A stretch of DNA of 64,000 nt from Lophium mytilinum (taxonomy: Eukaryota > Ascomycota > Dothideomycetes > Mytilinidiales > Mytilinidiaceae). A model generated the notes under the pieces. The model made no database searches, was not told where the DNA came from, and saw nothing but the letters and a program-made list of their open reading frames with translations. Shown piece by piece: positions 22,587 to 34,978 of this stretch (within the stretch, counting starts at the first letter, position 1; every line of letters starts with the position of its first letter). The stretch lies in the NCBI GenBank assembly GCA_010093605.1, contig MU004184.1:64179-128178 (forward strand), given 5' to 3'. The translations under genes and the position numbers were made by a program.

Positions 22587-23849
22587 ATGAGTCTCGGCGG
22601 TGGTTGTATCCCCTTAGTGCCGCCTAAGAGGTCAAAGAAGATTGCTGTCCTTAGCCTCGCATACGACATTGCCCTATACAACCGCAACTTCGCCCAGCTT
22701 TCGTACCGCATCCGCAAGAGCAACCTGAGAAGAGCGCGACCCTCATTGAGGAAGATATCAAAACGTCTGAATGGGGAACATGGGCCGCTTCACAGAATCC
22801 CAAAACACACGCCCACAAACCTGAAAACCATCAAAAAATTAGGGAAGCACGACTCGCCGCCTGTGCAACTTCCAAGTCCAGATGCCAGCAAAGAAGAAGT
22901 CCGGTTGTTCATCCACATGGTCCTCACACACGAGGTACACCAAATCTACAAGCACTATCCGGAGTTTATCGTCGCTACTGTCTATGCTTGGCTTGGAAAC
23001 GGCCAGGATTTCCGAAATTTAGAGAAAGACGATTTCTTTGCTCTCTGTCCTGATATGATCAGCGTCCCGGCTTTCGCTGGGCAGATGAAGAAACGGAAAC
23101 TATTCTGGGGGAAAACAAAAGTCAAACCTTTCAGGGTGCAAGCAACATTCAAATGCACCGAGGCAATCGGCGAAGCGTTATGGAACTCCTTTCGTCGCCT
23201 ACTGGCGGCAGAAAAGAAACAGAAGAACCTCGAGGACCGCCAGAGAAAACAGGATGGACTACAAGACACAGCGGACTCGAACCAAGATGCTCCTACACAC
23301 CGTCAGTTTGAACCAGACTCTGTGTCCCACGCCAAAGCCACCACGAAGCGCAAGGCTCGAGTTCAGCGAGTGTCAAAATGTACCGCATTCATCGAAAAGC
23401 CCCAGAACAAAATTGACGAACAAGCTATGATAGCGGAATCGATCCGGAAGGAACGCTTCGAGCATCTTAAAAGAGCTCAAGTCGTGGGCGAACAGTCAAT
23501 CACGCGCAAGACTCGAGTACAGCGACGTCGATACGAAGTAAAATACCATAGCCGGAATTACGTCCCTGAGGTTCCGACTAGTGGTTCAGAACGGAAAGTC
23601 ACATACGCACCACCAAGAAACTTCGCAGAATCCGCTATTGTAGACGCTTTTGAGGAATGTCGAAAATTTTATAAAGACGAAACCATCGTACCGAATCCAC
23701 TACCGCCGAAAGGCTCGTTTGGTAGGCTGTTTAATATTGAGACTAGCGAGGAAGGACGAGATATTACGGTGACGTACGGTAACAATGTAGGCTTGTCTAC
23801 CTTTCGTATGTGGAAGAATGTAGACCGCGACAGTCAATCATGGATGTAA
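22587..23849 (+). CDS. Basic hypothetical protein
   Basis: Single exon, 420 residues, from the ATG at 22587 in a good context (GAAAATGAG); the frame is open further upstream but only from GTG. No family recognised. It is strongly basic: an N-terminal half with 'SLAYDIALYNRNFAQLSYRIRK', a compact segment around 'LTHEVHQIYKHYPEFIVATVYAWLGNG', and charged linkers (AAEKKQKNLEDRQRKQD; KRKARVQRV and KTRVQRRRYEV, a repeated K-x-R-V-Q-R motif). Nuclear location is possible from the basic clusters. Codon use is less GC-biased than that of neighbouring enzymes, which fits a lineage-specific gene. Confidence 0.6.
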   Translation: MSLGGGCIPLVPPKRSKKIAVLSLAYDIALYNRNFAQLSYRIRKSNLRRARPSLRKISKRLNGEHGPLHRIPKHTPTNLKTIKKLGKHDSPPVQLPSPDASKEEVRLFIHMVLTHEVHQIYKHYPEFIVATVYAWLGNGQDFRNLEKDDFFALCPDMISVPAFAGQMKKRKLFWGKTKVKPFRVQATFKCTEAIGEALWNSFRRLLAAEKKQKNLEDRQRKQDGLQDTADSNQDAPTHRQFEPDSVSHAKATTKRKARVQRVSKCTAFIEKPQNKIDEQAMIAESIRKERFEHLKRAQVVGEQSITRKTRVQRRRYEVKYHSRNYVPEVPTSGSERKVTYAPPRNFAESAIVDAFEECRKFYKDETIVPNPLPPKGSFGRLFNIETSEEGRDITVTYGNNVGLSTFRMWKNVDRDSQSWM

Positions 23850-24570
23850 CCAACTATAGTCCAATTTTGTCCAAGTTTCGGTCTTTGAGAGCTTATTTGG
23901 TAGATTTAGACTAGATAAATAAGAATGAGCCATAGGAATCCGATGATTCTGCATCACTTATGGGAATTTCTGAGCTCGCGTTAAAGGCTTTTCGGTCTCA
24001 GTTAACCTGTATGAAAATCTGAAACCAGGATCGTTCCTATATTTTCAGATCCTTCGGAAGTCTACGGGCAGTTCATACATTAAATGAGGCTGCAACTCTA
24101 CTATAGAGGCACGGAAAGACTGGCCGGACTTGATAACGCCGTAGACGCGAGAAGTAGCGGCTCGGGGCATTCAAGATGCGTTTCAGCGAAGGTGGCGTGG
24201 GCAGCCACTATTTCACTCTAATGGACCACGATCGGGCGCCTCTTCCAGCCACATTCCCTTCGTCCGCTTTTCTGACTGGCTATTATACAATTCCCCGCCA
24301 CAAACGATATTATCGTGCTGCGGGAGGTGTCGTGCCGAGCCCGCCGTCAGTAGTGGCTGCGTTGTCAGCGGCGCAGCCGTCTGTCAGCAACACTAACATG
24401 CATGTGGTCCGTTCAATGGTGTCTGTCAGCGTTATGATCTCCGCTAATCCCTACCATTGATTAGATCCCCGCAGGGTACCTCATTCGATAAAAGGACAAG
24501 CAGCCCTCGACCCCATAGCCGATCTTCCTTGCTCCAGTGATCTCCTCTCAGCGGAAATCACCGCACCATT
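23850..24570. other. Intergenic region
   Basis: About 720 bp. No gene recognised; the right end is the leader of the SNG1-like gene. Confidence 0.45.
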
Positions 24571-26344
24571 ATGTCTCTTGGATGTCAGATCGCCCCAGCG
24601 TACCGCGAAGATGCCGTGGTTTATTCCTCGTCGTCGTCGTCGTCTTCTAGCAGCGACGAAGAAGACCAGCGCCTGTCCAGCACGGAAGAAGAAGAAGCTC
24701 GCATCGAGAAGGTTGAGACGGCCGTCGATGACGGCGGCGTGTCGAGACGGCCTACACACACAAGAACAAAGAGCTCGAGATCCGCTCAGCCACCGCTCGC
24801 TCCGGTGGGGTTCTGGCACTATGAGATGAGTGGAGTGCGACTACACGTGATAAAACTTTGGGCCAGGACAAGTACGTTGAAGCTTCCACAATTGCATTGA
24901 GTCTCAACCTAACGTAAAAAAGCTCTCATCCTTGCCATAGCCATTATGGCATTTCTCTGTCTATTTTGGGGTGCTCTGTTCCGGCAAAATAACCTCGCTA
25001 AGAAGCTTAGTATATATGTTGTCGACTTCGATGGTCAGGTGGAACCATATCTGACCGACAAGCCTTTCGTGGGACCGCTCGTCACAAAAGCAGTCCAAAC
25101 CCTCCTCGATAGTGGAGGAGTCCATCCCGGATACATCTTCAAGACTCCCTCCGACTTTGACAATGACCCCATGAAAGTGCGGGCAGCGGTCTTCGACCAA
25201 CACGCTTGGGCCGCCGTAATCATCAACCCCAACGCCACGACCCTCCTCTACCGCGCTATTGAACAAGGGAACACCTCCTACAGCCCCAACGGCGCCGGTC
25301 AGATTGTCTACAACACCGCTCGCGATCAAAATGTGGCAGGATCCTACATCACGCCCTCAACCACCGCCCTCCAAACTCTCGTCGCCGCCTCGTTCGGTCG
25401 CACATTCCTCTCCACGCTCCTCACCAACTCCTCCAACACTCTTGCCTCCATCTCCCGCGTTCCCCAAGCCATATCCCCGGGCATCGCGCTGCAACGCTAC
25501 GACCTGCGTCCCTTTGGGCCACCCATCGCCACACCAGCAGTCAGTGTCGGCCTCATCTACCTCATCATCATCGCCTTCTTCAGCTTCACCTTCTTCCTAC
25601 CCATCCACTTGAAATACCTGCAGCCAAAGGGGCATCCCCCGCTGCACTTCCACCAGCTCATCATCTGGCGATGGACCGCGACCGTGGGGTCCTACTTCTT
25701 CCTCTCCTGCGTCTACTCGCTCGTCTCGCTCGCATACCTCATGCCGATGTCCAACCACCCCGCCTCCCACGTGCAGCCCGCGGTAAACGCCAACCCGTAC
25801 GGCAAGGGCACGTTCATGGTGTACTGGATGATCAACTGGATCGCCATGATTGCGTTCGGAATCGCGTGCGAGAATATGGCGATGATGCTGGGGACGCCGT
25901 GGACGGCGCTGTGGTTGATTTTCTGGGTGATTTCGAATGTCGCGACGGGGTTTTATTCGCTGGCGTTGGCGCCGAGTTTCTATAGGTGGGGGTATGCGTG
26001 GCCGATGCATAATGGTATGGGAACTCTCCTCCGCTTGTTCTCTTTTACTTTCTAGTGTAAGGGGTTTCTGCTAACTGTTGTGCGTAGTCGTCGAAGCCAC
26101 TCGTTCTACACTGTTCGACCTCCACCCACGCATTGGGCTCAATGTCGGTATTTTGCTCGCCTGGTGTGCGGTTGATACGGCACTATTCCCGCTTTGCTGC
26201 TACTACATGCGGTGGAAGTCGACTAAAGAGAAGAAGCTGGCGACACAGCGGGAGGCAAACTGGCAGGAGAAGATGCGGAAGGAGAAGGAGGAGCCTAGCC
26301 TTTTCACGAGGGTCACCACGACTAAGTCGAGGCCAATGGAGTAA
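24571..26344 (+). CDS. SNG1/DUF3533-family membrane protein
   Basis: Exons 24571-24871, 24923-26014 and 26088-26344 give 549 residues. Introns are 51 and 73 nt with GTACGT and GTATGG donors and CTAAC branches, and all phases agree. A cytosolic N-terminus carries a 10-serine run from a TCG-type trinucleotide repeat and an acidic stretch. One membrane segment (LILAIAIMAFLCLFWGALF) leads into a large lumenal/external domain with 'YVVDFDGQ', followed by about five more membrane segments and a basic C-terminal tail. This is the layout of yeast Sng1 (nitrosoguanidine resistance) and the fungal DUF3533 family, linked to drug resistance and phospholipid flipping at the plasma membrane. Substrate unknown. 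Confidence 0.88.
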
Positions 26345-27404
26345 AAGAAGCCGCTTGATGAGTGCAAAAGGGTGAAGTGTACTAGTAAAGGCAGAGATAA
26401 TACTTGATGGACATGAAAATAGCATGATTACGCATGGAGTGGGAAAGAAAATGGACAATTTCATGCCTTGGATACATTTAGGTGTCTGGCTGGAGCCCTT
26501 TAGCGTATTTCCACGAATCTAAAGTCTGATACGGGTGTACGCCTACCTGCCGCTGTCAGTAGTAGGCCAGCAGGGAGACAAACTCTTGATTGTATGTAAA
26601 AATTCGAAGGGTATGATTGAGAAAGTGGAAGAACGGCTGCGGATCACGTGACAGGTGCCCAAATGTCAAAACTCATCATGGATTTATGAACAAAAATGTG
26701 AATTTGAACTTCGCAAAGCAGTTCACGTCGCATTCAGTCTTCAATAATCAAGACCTGTTGTCACGTTTCGCCACAGGAACTTACCAGCGGCTCGGGCCTT
26801 CCCCGGCCGATGCTCCCAGGAATTCTGAAAAGTTCCCCAACTCCGCCATCCTGGCCATCACCCTTCATCCACGCATCGTCTGTATGAAGCTCGAAGTGAC
26901 GAGATGCCGGAGAGTATTGGATGGGGCACTGGTAGGATCTAGAAACTCAGTTAATGTAATTGTAAATGTAACGATGCTAATTGATGGCAGCGCCTCTCCA
27001 TACGACACTCCTCGCCGCATGCGCCGCTCCTTCGATCGAGACTCGAGCCCCTGTGGTACGCACGACAACGAGTACTGGGAAGAGTTGCTGATAGACGACT
27101 GTTTACGACGCAAGATGCAGTGGTGCAGAGGGATGAGCTGCCTCCGTCGAGTAGTGGGAATGGGGGCTCGGGGGTGGTAAGGAAATTCCCACCGTTCGAG
27201 TTAGGGGAAAATATAGAACATCGGGGTCGGGGAAAAGCTCTGGCTCAGAAGCGAAGGAGGGCTGCGGCCGCTTCGAATAAAACGCGACGCTCAACACACC
27301 ACGAACACAACACCCCCACACCGTCGGGCAACGCGACGTCAAGTCACTCGCAACAGAACCCGACCTCCAACCCTACCAACAAGCAGAAGCAGACCGCTGG
27401 AAAG
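26345..27404. other. Intergenic region with one repeat copy
   Basis: About 1.06 kb. Apart from the minus-strand repeat at 26490-26580 and the helicase leader, nothing is recognised. Confidence 0.45.
26490..26580 (-). repeat. Degenerate copy of the hairpin-core repeat, minus orientation
   Basis: On the plus strand GCCGCTGTCAGTAGTAGGC (26549-26567) followed by CAGCAGG parallels the intron copy GCCACTGTCAGGAGTGGC followed by TGGCTAGCAGG. On the minus strand ACCCGTATCAGACTTTAG further along matches the GTATACC-TGTGCCCAGACTTTGA block. Confidence 0.6.
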
Positions 27405-30400
27405 ATGTCTTCGCCCTCGAGAAAGAGAGCACGCATGGGGGAACCTCAGCTGCCTCCGCTTCCTACGCCTGAGGACTACCCTCTCGCACCAGCAAAGCTC
27501 TTTCGCACCGGTCACGACGCATGGCAGAAAGCGACAGGTGGCAGGATAGAGACAGCTGAGCGTGCCATCAAACTGGGCAAGCCGGATAGCAAATATGAGT
27601 GTACTATTACCTGTCGCGTCTATGGCACTGAGTTCGAGCCTGCGGTCGAGGTAGCCGTTGCTTGGGGCACTGATGCAGTAAGTCGCTGTCCGAGTGAGCA
27701 ATTAACAATCATCACAGATCGCTGACTTCACAAAGCACAAAACCAAGCAGGAAGCAAGCCGTCGTCTGCTCGGCCAACTCCATGCGAAGGGCCTGCTTGC
27801 GCAGCTATATCGGGGCGACAACTGGCAATCGACGACAGAAACGGGCGCCCTTTCGGACGTGTACAACTACTGTGCCCGAACTCTGAGCACTCCAACTATC
27901 GAGTACGAGCACCTTCCTACGTTAAATCGAAGAAATAGAATTGTCAGAGTTACAGTTGCGCATCCAGAGGAAAAGATTCGCGCGCACGCGACACGCCCGT
28001 TCTTAAAAGACGCGCACACTGCTGCCTGTGTTCTGTTCAAGCGAGCTGCGGAGCAACACCATGCTGCGCAAGGAGCAACTCGTTTGATTGTTAAGGACTC
28101 GACTCTGCTCACCGAGGAGACCGCCAAGTCTTTCATGATGTTTCATCAGAAGAATCGCCCTGGCGATTACGAAGTCAAGTCTGAATTATGCTCCAAACTC
28201 GACGGACACCAAATGGATTCGAACTGGATATCACAAGCATACTTTGGACAAGCGCCTATTGGAGAGCCAGTCATGTCACCTGGCAAAAAGGAAAGCGCCG
28301 AAGCGCTTGCGCTGCTTAATGCAGCCGTTGCTCTAGCGAAGCAAAATCCGGATATATACGAGGCATTTCAAACCGCGAAGAGAACTAGTACTGGCAAAGT
28401 GCTTATTTCGGTACGGACAATAGATTTGGAGATTGATAACGACGCCGAGGAGATCATGCGGACGGCGGCTAGGAAAGTGCGAGAGCAGAGTACTCACAGC
28501 AAGAATCCAAAATGGGCACAGGAGACCCTAGAAGAGGTCAATCGCCGTCCGCGGAGATATCTGATCCCTGCCCTGGACGAAGCTCGTAGCGCTCAATTGA
28601 AGGATGACCTTGCGGCGTTCAACCAGGACCCTTTGCTCAGTGCTTTGAGAAGCAAGAAAGAAGACCTTCCGATGAACCAGCATCGTGCAAAGGTGCTGGA
28701 TCTCATCGAGAAAAACACCTACAGCATCGTGGTTGGGGCAACCGGAAGCGGCAAGACTACACAGGTGCCACAAATTCTGTTGGAAAAGTCCATCAAGGAG
28801 GGCATCGGAGCTCAGACCAACATCATCTGCACACAGCCACGGAAGATTGCTGCAACATCTGTTGCCCGCCGAGTCGCTGAAGAGCGCAACGAACCACTGC
28901 AACATACGATTGGTTATCAAGTCCGGTTTGACTCGAAACTTCCTAAGCAGAATGGCAGCGTCACCTATTGTACTACTGGAATCCTGCTTTCTCAGCTCCA
29001 GCATGGCCCGGATGATATTCTGGATACTACGTCGCACATTATTATCGACGAAGTCCACGAGCGCGATATGATCATCGATTACCTTATGATTACGCTGAAG
29101 AAGCTCCTAGAGGCGAGGAGGCTCGAGAACAAGTCCGTTCCCAAGGTCGTATTGATGAGCGCTACGCTCGACACGGAGCTATTTGCTGGCTACTTCGAAC
29201 AGCGCAAAGAAGATGGAACAGTAGTTCCCTGCCCATTCCTGAGTGTTCCCGGTCGCACCTTTCCGGTGAAGGAGAAATATCTGGACGAAATCATCGGCGA
29301 ACTAAAGTCAAGCTACGATGATCAACACTTAAAGGCCGTCTTCACACCCGACAGGGTTACTGATCAATATATTTTGGCCGAGTCCAAGTTCTCGTCCACG
29401 GCGGCTCCAGAAGAAAGCTTGATGGCAGCCGCGCCCATCGACTGGAAACGCAATGCTGTCAATCCCGACGACACGAGGCAAGAGGACAGCGTGGTTCCCA
29501 TTGGACTTGTGGCCGCTTCTATAGCCCATCTAGCGCAGACGACTACCGATGGCGCAATCCTGGCTTTCCTGCCAGGTTTAGACGATATCAAGAAAACGAG
29601 AGATCTTCTCGCCCTTAAGCCTCTGGGTGTAGACTTCTCTGATACCACGCGCTTTAAGCAATACCTACTCCACTCTAGTATTCAGGATCAACGCGATGTC
29701 TTCGCTCCTGTCCAGTCTGGTTGCCGGAAGATCATTCTTGCAACAAATATCGCGGAAACGAGTGTTACCATTCCAGACGTACAGTACGTTGTTGATACTG
29801 GAAAGCTCAAGGAGAAGAGATACGACCAAACGACGCGCATAACACAGTTGCTCACCACCTGGGTCAGCAAGTCCAACTCGAGGCAGCGAGCAGGACGAGC
29901 CGGCCGTGTGCAGAACGGGAACTACTACGCTCTGTTCTCCCAGGCTCGATTTGGGTCTTTCAGAGCTATTGGTCTACCTGAAATGCTACGCTCCGACTTG
30001 CAGGAAGTCTGCCTGGGCGTCATGGCCCAGGCAGTCAAGACACCTGTGCGGGAGTTTTTAGCAGCAGCCATAGAACCTCCCACTGCTGAAGCCGTCGATA
30101 GCTCGCTTGTGAGCCTGCAAAACCTAGACGCAGTTACAAAAGATGAAGAGCTTACCCCGCTGGGAAAAGTACTCGCGGCCCTACCTGTTCATCCTTCGCT
30201 CGGAAAAATGATTCTCATGGGCATCCTGTTCCGCTGCTTCGATCCAATGCTCATCCTCAGCGCGTCTTCGCAGGGCAGGCCCCTATTCAACACCCCACTG
30301 GACCGCAGACAGGATGCCGATGACGCACGAAAAGTCTTCTCGTCCGGGTCCAACAGCGACCACGTCGCCATCATCAACTGCTTCCGCATTGCACGCCAAC

Positions 30401-31230
30401 TCCGCGACCAGCAAGGTGACCTCGCCCTGCAGCAGTTCGCCCACAAGTACTTCATGAACGTCTCGACCTTCCTCGGCATCGAGCGCACGATGCTAGAAAT
30501 CGAAACCATCCTGGTGAAAGCCAAACTAATCCCCTTCACCGGCTTCCATGACCGCAATCGCTCGCAGAACGGACCACCAGCCCTCAACAAGAACTCTGGC
30601 AGCATCCCGCTCATGAAAGCCCTCATCTGCGCCGGTGTACACCCGAACCTCGGCGTCGCCGTCAACCCGCGTATGCTGCAGACGCCGAACGAGTCGAACG
30701 CGCTCATCTCGCCCAGCTCGATTAACTGGCTCAAGAGTTTCAGACAGCCGAATAAATCATCCGAAGGCCTCAACCGCAACGCCTTGTTCGCTTTCAACAC
30801 GATGTCCAGGAGCGCTGATGGCCACCAAATTTACTTGAAGGACACGTCGGCGATCACGCCGCTGATGGCGGCGATTTTCGGGAGCAAGACTGCTATGCGC
30901 GGCGATGGCCTGGTGCTGATGGTTGATGACTGGCTGCCGCTGTTTATCAAGCGTCCGGGCCGCTTCGGGTACATACACTCTGCGAATCAGGTGCTGCAGC
31001 GCTTTAGAGAGGCGTTGGAGACAGTGCTCAGCTCCTCTTTCTCGCGGATTGCGAGGAACACCGATGGCGAGCGGTATCTGGCAGATGATCCGGTCCTGGA
31101 GGAATTCGTGGAGCAGTTTGTGGATGTGTTGGGGCGCGATGTGTCTGGTGTGGATGCCTTTATGACGGGCGAGAGGAGGGAGGATGAGTTCAAGATTCGT
31201 GGAGCGGCGAAGAGGATGAGGACGAATTAA
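27405..31230 (+). CDS. DEAH-box RNA helicase (DHX36/DHX57/DHX29-like)
   Basis: Exons 27405-27677 and 27718-31230 give 1261 residues; the 40-nt intron has GTAAGT and a TTAAC branch. The start is the first in-frame ATG (AAGATGT). A basic N-terminus and a dsRBD-like segment ('TKQEASRRLLGQL') precede the helicase core: motif I GATGSGKTT (about 430), motif II DEVH (about 535), motif III SAT (about 571) and motif VI QRAGRAGRV (about 815). The HA2/winged-helix and OB-fold domains follow. The DEVH rather than DEAH sequence is a common variant. These ATP-dependent helicases act on structured RNA in translation, turnover or ribosome biogenesis; the exact role is not resolved. The coding strand turns G-rich after about 30.84 kb. 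Confidence 0.95.
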
Positions 31231-31979
31231 TGGGGGGTGAATTATGGAACATTATGGATTGTATGCGGAAGCTAAGGCTGCGGCGAAAGAGGTTCTTCCT
31301 TTGCCGCAGAAGTATCAGATGTGGCTTGGGATGGGGAGTTTGAGGCTTGCTGCATTTTGAGAGCCTGGTATCTTGGTTTCTTTGGGGTTGGTATGATATA
31401 GACTACGTGCATTGTACAAAAATGTAATTCTACACTGTAGATGTGGTAGCCGTTATGAGGGAGTGATTTTGGTGAGGATCCTCATGCTAATGCATTACCT
31501 GTGCCCTGTGGACTACCACGAAACTCGAGAGGGTAACTTGATCAACCTCCCAAGTTCAATGTTGGGGTTGTGACCTTCGCGTTAAGAACACTCAAGCTGG
31601 GGAAAATCAATCACTCTAGGATGTAAAGTATTGATTCGTGTAGATAATGGTATTTAATATTCAGCCCTACCTACCTACCTACCTACCTACGAGCTGCAAG
31701 GCGGGGCACGTCGCGTTCCAGTTTCAGACACGTCGTACCGCCACTTCCCTCATCATTCACACTTCAGCAACCACCACCACGACGCCCCCTCATCACATTG
31801 CTACTCTTTTAGAGAGCATCTAAAACACTTACTGTACTACATGCCAATTGGCCTCTTCTAGGACAACCCCGTTGCTTTTCCGCATCGAACGAACGCGTCT
31901 ACGAACCTACACACAACAAATCCATCGAACGCCTATTCCCATCCCACACTCTCATGACCGCGACCTTCAACTCTCCACA
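31231..31979. other. Intergenic region with a CTAC microsatellite
   Basis: About 750 bp between two plus-strand genes. Only the tetranucleotide run at 31667-31690 stands out. The pyrimidine-rich stretch before 31980 is the leader of the next gene. Confidence 0.5.
31667..31690 (+). repeat. (CTAC)6 microsatellite
   Basis: Six perfect tandem copies of CTAC, in the presumed promoter of the chromodomain-like gene. Confidence 0.95.
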
Positions 31980-33734
31980 ATGCCACCCTCCCACCCTCGC
32001 GCTTCAGCTCCGAAAATGCCACCCTCCCAACGCCGTCCCAAAACCACCCCTTCCAACGCCACCACCCGCAAACCCAAAATCCACACCATCTCCCGCCCCG
32101 CCTCGTCCTCGTCCTCATCATCCTCATCTTCCTCGAGCCCCGGCCTCTGGCCCCCGCGCCTCGAAACCGCCCGCATCTACCAAATCCACCCGCGCGACGA
32201 ACCGCAGCCCGGCGCGCTCAAATCGACTATCCTCTCCCAATATTTCGTCGACCGCGACGAGCAGCCCATCGACCAGGTGAAGACTACGGGCGGACGGGCG
32301 GTCTACGTCATACGGATAACGTGGGATGACGAAACAGCGGCGAAGAAAGGTGCCAGGGAAGAGGAGGAGCATGTGGATACGCTGGCGCTGTTTGGGTGGG
32401 TGAGTCGGTATGAGTTTGCAGAGTATGAGGGAAAGGAGGCGATGAAGGTGGTGGAGAGGGAGGGGAGGAGGAAGGAGGAGAAAGAGAGGAAGGAGAGGAA
32501 GGAGAGGGAGGCGAGGAAGCTGCTCGAGGGGAAGAAGGAGGTGGGGAAGACGGGTGGGGGGAGGAAGAGGAGGGGGAGGCCGCCTGGGAGTCGGGTGGGG
32601 CCGGATGGGAAGTTAGTTCATGGGGGGTTGTTGGAGCCGGTGGGTGGGGAGGATAGTGAGGAAGAGGTAGAGGAGGATAGTGGGAGGGAGAGAGGGGGTT
32701 TGGCACCTCGGGGGTTGTTGGATCCGGTGGTGGGGGTGGGGGATAGTGATGACGAGATGGAGGAGAGTGGGAATATGGATTCCGGCGAGGAGCAAGACGA
32801 GTTGGAGGCCGTGGAAGACGAAGAGGAAGACCCACAGGAAGATGAAGACGAAGACGAAATTGATGTCTTGAAAAACGGTGTCTACGGACCGGTGGATCAG
32901 GTCCTCGTAAATCAAGGCCTTGAAGATCAGAGCGAGGAAACCGAGGGCAGTGAGGACGAACTGCAGATATCGACTTCAAAACAGCATACCCCTCAAACCG
33001 CTCTTCGGGCCCCCCTTCCAAACCGCAATAGAAGTGGGAAGCAGATCTCAAGGGCAAGATCATCGTCCTCGGACTCCATCACCCGTCATATTTCGCGAAA
33101 GAAACCTCCAAATGCTGTTCCTGCATCGACCCGGAGAGGCAAGGGACATTTCCCTAACAGCACCAGCGCCTCGGCGACCTCTGAATCCAGCTCCGCACTC
33201 CAGCTACGCGCCGAAACCCAACGGAAACGCAGCGCTCAGGCCCAACCAAGTAGCAACAAGAAGCTCCGCAGATCTATGAGCGGCAGTGAATCGCCAGCCT
33301 CTCATATCTCAATCGTTGCGGACCCCGAGCCAGCTTTTGCCGATAGCGAAGACGCAGATGAGGATGTCGACCAGGAGGATGAGGAAGAAGGGGAACAATA
33401 TGAGGAAGAAGGGTCGGAGATGGAAGAAGAATTCTCAGCCGAAGCAATACTAAACGTCAGAATCACTTTCCCCGGCAAGCGTCTCCCAGGTAAAATATCG
33501 TACCTCGTGAAATGGGAACACCCGGACAAGGAAACCTGGGAGGATGCGGACCAGCTGGGTGACCTACAAGACATGATTAATTTGTTTCATCAGAAACATC
33601 AGAAATGCCCATATCCAAAGGAGCTGAGGAAGCGGGTTAACAATCCGAGGCGTGTAGATTGGCAGTTCACTCATGATTACTATCCGTCTTTACAAGCACT
33701 ACTTCCAGAACATCTGAGGAAACTGAGTTCTTAG
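31980..33734 (+). CDS. Chromodomain-like protein with long acidic and Ser-rich regions
   Basis: Single exon, 584 residues, starting at the ATG at 31980 (CCACAATGCC); the longer frame upstream lacks an ATG. After a basic and poly-Ser start comes an unrecognised folded segment ('RIYQIHPRDEPQPGALKSTIL' region to 'GWVSRYEFAEYEG'). A long Glu/Lys and Asp/Glu-rich middle follows, with a GRPPGSR AT-hook-like motif near residue 205. The last 100 residues hold a chromo-like domain: EAILNVRI, YLVKWEHPDKETWED, then an INLFHQKH helix. Two cage aromatics (F before SAEAIL and W of VKW) are kept, but the third position is His. A nuclear, chromatin-linked role is likely; methyl-lysine reading is uncertain. 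Confidence 0.75.
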   Translation: MPPSHPRASAPKMPPSQRRPKTTPSNATTRKPKIHTISRPASSSSSSSSSSSSPGLWPPRLETARIYQIHPRDEPQPGALKSTILSQYFVDRDEQPIDQVKTTGGRAVYVIRITWDDETAAKKGAREEEEHVDTLALFGWVSRYEFAEYEGKEAMKVVEREGRRKEEKERKERKEREARKLLEGKKEVGKTGGGRKRRGRPPGSRVGPDGKLVHGGLLEPVGGEDSEEEVEEDSGRERGGLAPRGLLDPVVGVGDSDDEMEESGNMDSGEEQDELEAVEDEEEDPQEDEDEDEIDVLKNGVYGPVDQVLVNQGLEDQSEETEGSEDELQISTSKQHTPQTALRAPLPNRNRSGKQISRARSSSSDSITRHISRKKPPNAVPASTRRGKGHFPNSTSASATSESSSALQLRAETQRKRSAQAQPSSNKKLRRSMSGSESPASHISIVADPEPAFADSEDADEDVDQEDEEEGEQYEEEGSEMEEEFSAEAILNVRITFPGKRLPGKISYLVKWEHPDKETWEDADQLGDLQDMINLFHQKHQKCPYPKELRKRVNNPRRVDWQFTHDYYPSLQALLPEHLRKLSS

Positions 33735-34473
33735 TACGTCATCCACAGACATTTTAAGGAAGAGGCTTCATGCCATCGTTAGTAGAGAGAGGCTTGGGAT
33801 TAGGACGCTGGCTTCACGAGATCATAAGTTCGATATCAGCGACATGTTGGATATATTTATGGCACATGAAAAGCATGGACTTCTACTTCGGACACGCACT
33901 TTTGGAGGCCACTGGAAATGCCTTGATCATGCAACGAATCTCTAGGCCACCGTCCTTTTCAGCGGAATTAGTACCAATAATGCGTACGATATCCAACACA
34001 CCCAGCACTCCACCAATTATGATCTATGGTACCACTTTCCGGAAGTCGGTCCTATCCTTGCATTCGAGCCAGCGGCGTTAGCGGTATGCCGAGTGGAGTT
34101 ACGAGAATCTCCCCCCTCCGGCCCGATTCTGACGTCGCCTCGCATGCCGGTGTTATCGCCCGCCCAAAGTGGATTTATCGACGTCCTCTAAGAATGCTCC
34201 CTGTTAACCTCTCCGGCTTTCGCGTGCTTCTCTTCGCAATATCCTAAGTTCGGCCGACCACGTATCATTTTGCCGAGCTGCATCTACATCTCGTCGGGGA
34301 CACCGACATGAATTAAGTCTATATTAGTTGTATATAAGATGTAGAGAATATGCACTCTCTTTCGTTCATCAGCAACTTCAATCTTTCGTTCATCGAGAAT
34401 CTCAATCCACTGTCTCCAAAAGAAGTCGCAATTTCCAAACCACAAAAGCCAAACCCACTTCTCAACCTCCAAA
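33735..34473. other. Intergenic region
   Basis: About 740 bp. TATATAAG near 34331 is the probable core promoter of the SnoaL-like gene. Nothing else recognised. Confidence 0.45.
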
Positions 34474-34978
34474 ATGTCTCCCTACCCAACCGCCACCGAT
34501 ATCACCTCGATCTTCAAAAACATGGAGACGGGGAACTACGCCGAAGTGTTCAAACGCGTCAGCCCAAACGTCGACTGGACAGTCATGGGTGCGTCCCGGA
34601 ACACCCCCTTCACTTCAAATTAATATATGCTAATGATGCCTAGGAACCCACCCCTGCGCCGGCCGCTACACCACCCTCGCCGCCTTCCAGGAGGGAACGC
34701 TCAAGCGCCTCGGCGCGATCATGAAAGAGCCGGGCATCAGACTCAAGGTCAGGAACGTGATTGGAGGCGGGGAGCAGGCGTGGGCGGTTGTGGAGTTGAT
34801 GGCGGATGCGGAGTGCAAGAACGGCATGGTGTTTGAAAACACGTATGCGTGGTGCATGCGGTTCGATGAGGAGGGGCTGGTGGTGCAGGTGCGGGCGTAT
34901 TTGGATTCGACGATGGTGAAGCAGGCGGTTGAGGAGAATGAGGGGGCTTGTGAGAGTTTTAGGGCACCGGTTGAGTGA
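34474..34978 (+). CDS. SnoaL-like (NTF2-fold) protein
   Basis: Exons 34474-34588 and 34644-34978 give 149 residues. The 55-nt intron has GTGCGT, a GCTAATGA branch and TAG; the phase-1 junction restores the family motif DWTVMG-THPCAGRY. The sequence then keeps the cone-shaped NTF2 fold features: 'FQEGTLKRLGAIM', WAVVEL, CKNG, FENTYAW, F-x-x-x-G-V-V-x-V-R-A-Y-L-D-S. Fungal members of this group are small intracellular proteins related to polyketide cyclases and epoxide hydrolases, sometimes in secondary-metabolite loci, often of unknown substrate. No biosynthetic cluster is visible here. Confidence 0.87.

Noticed and set aside
26617-27180. A 187-codon plus-strand frame upstream of the helicase
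   Set aside because: No family resemblance, and it runs into the helicase leader region.
32308-33063. A 251-codon minus-strand frame over the chromodomain-like gene
   Set aside because: Pro/Ser-rich shadow of the G-rich acidic region of the real gene.
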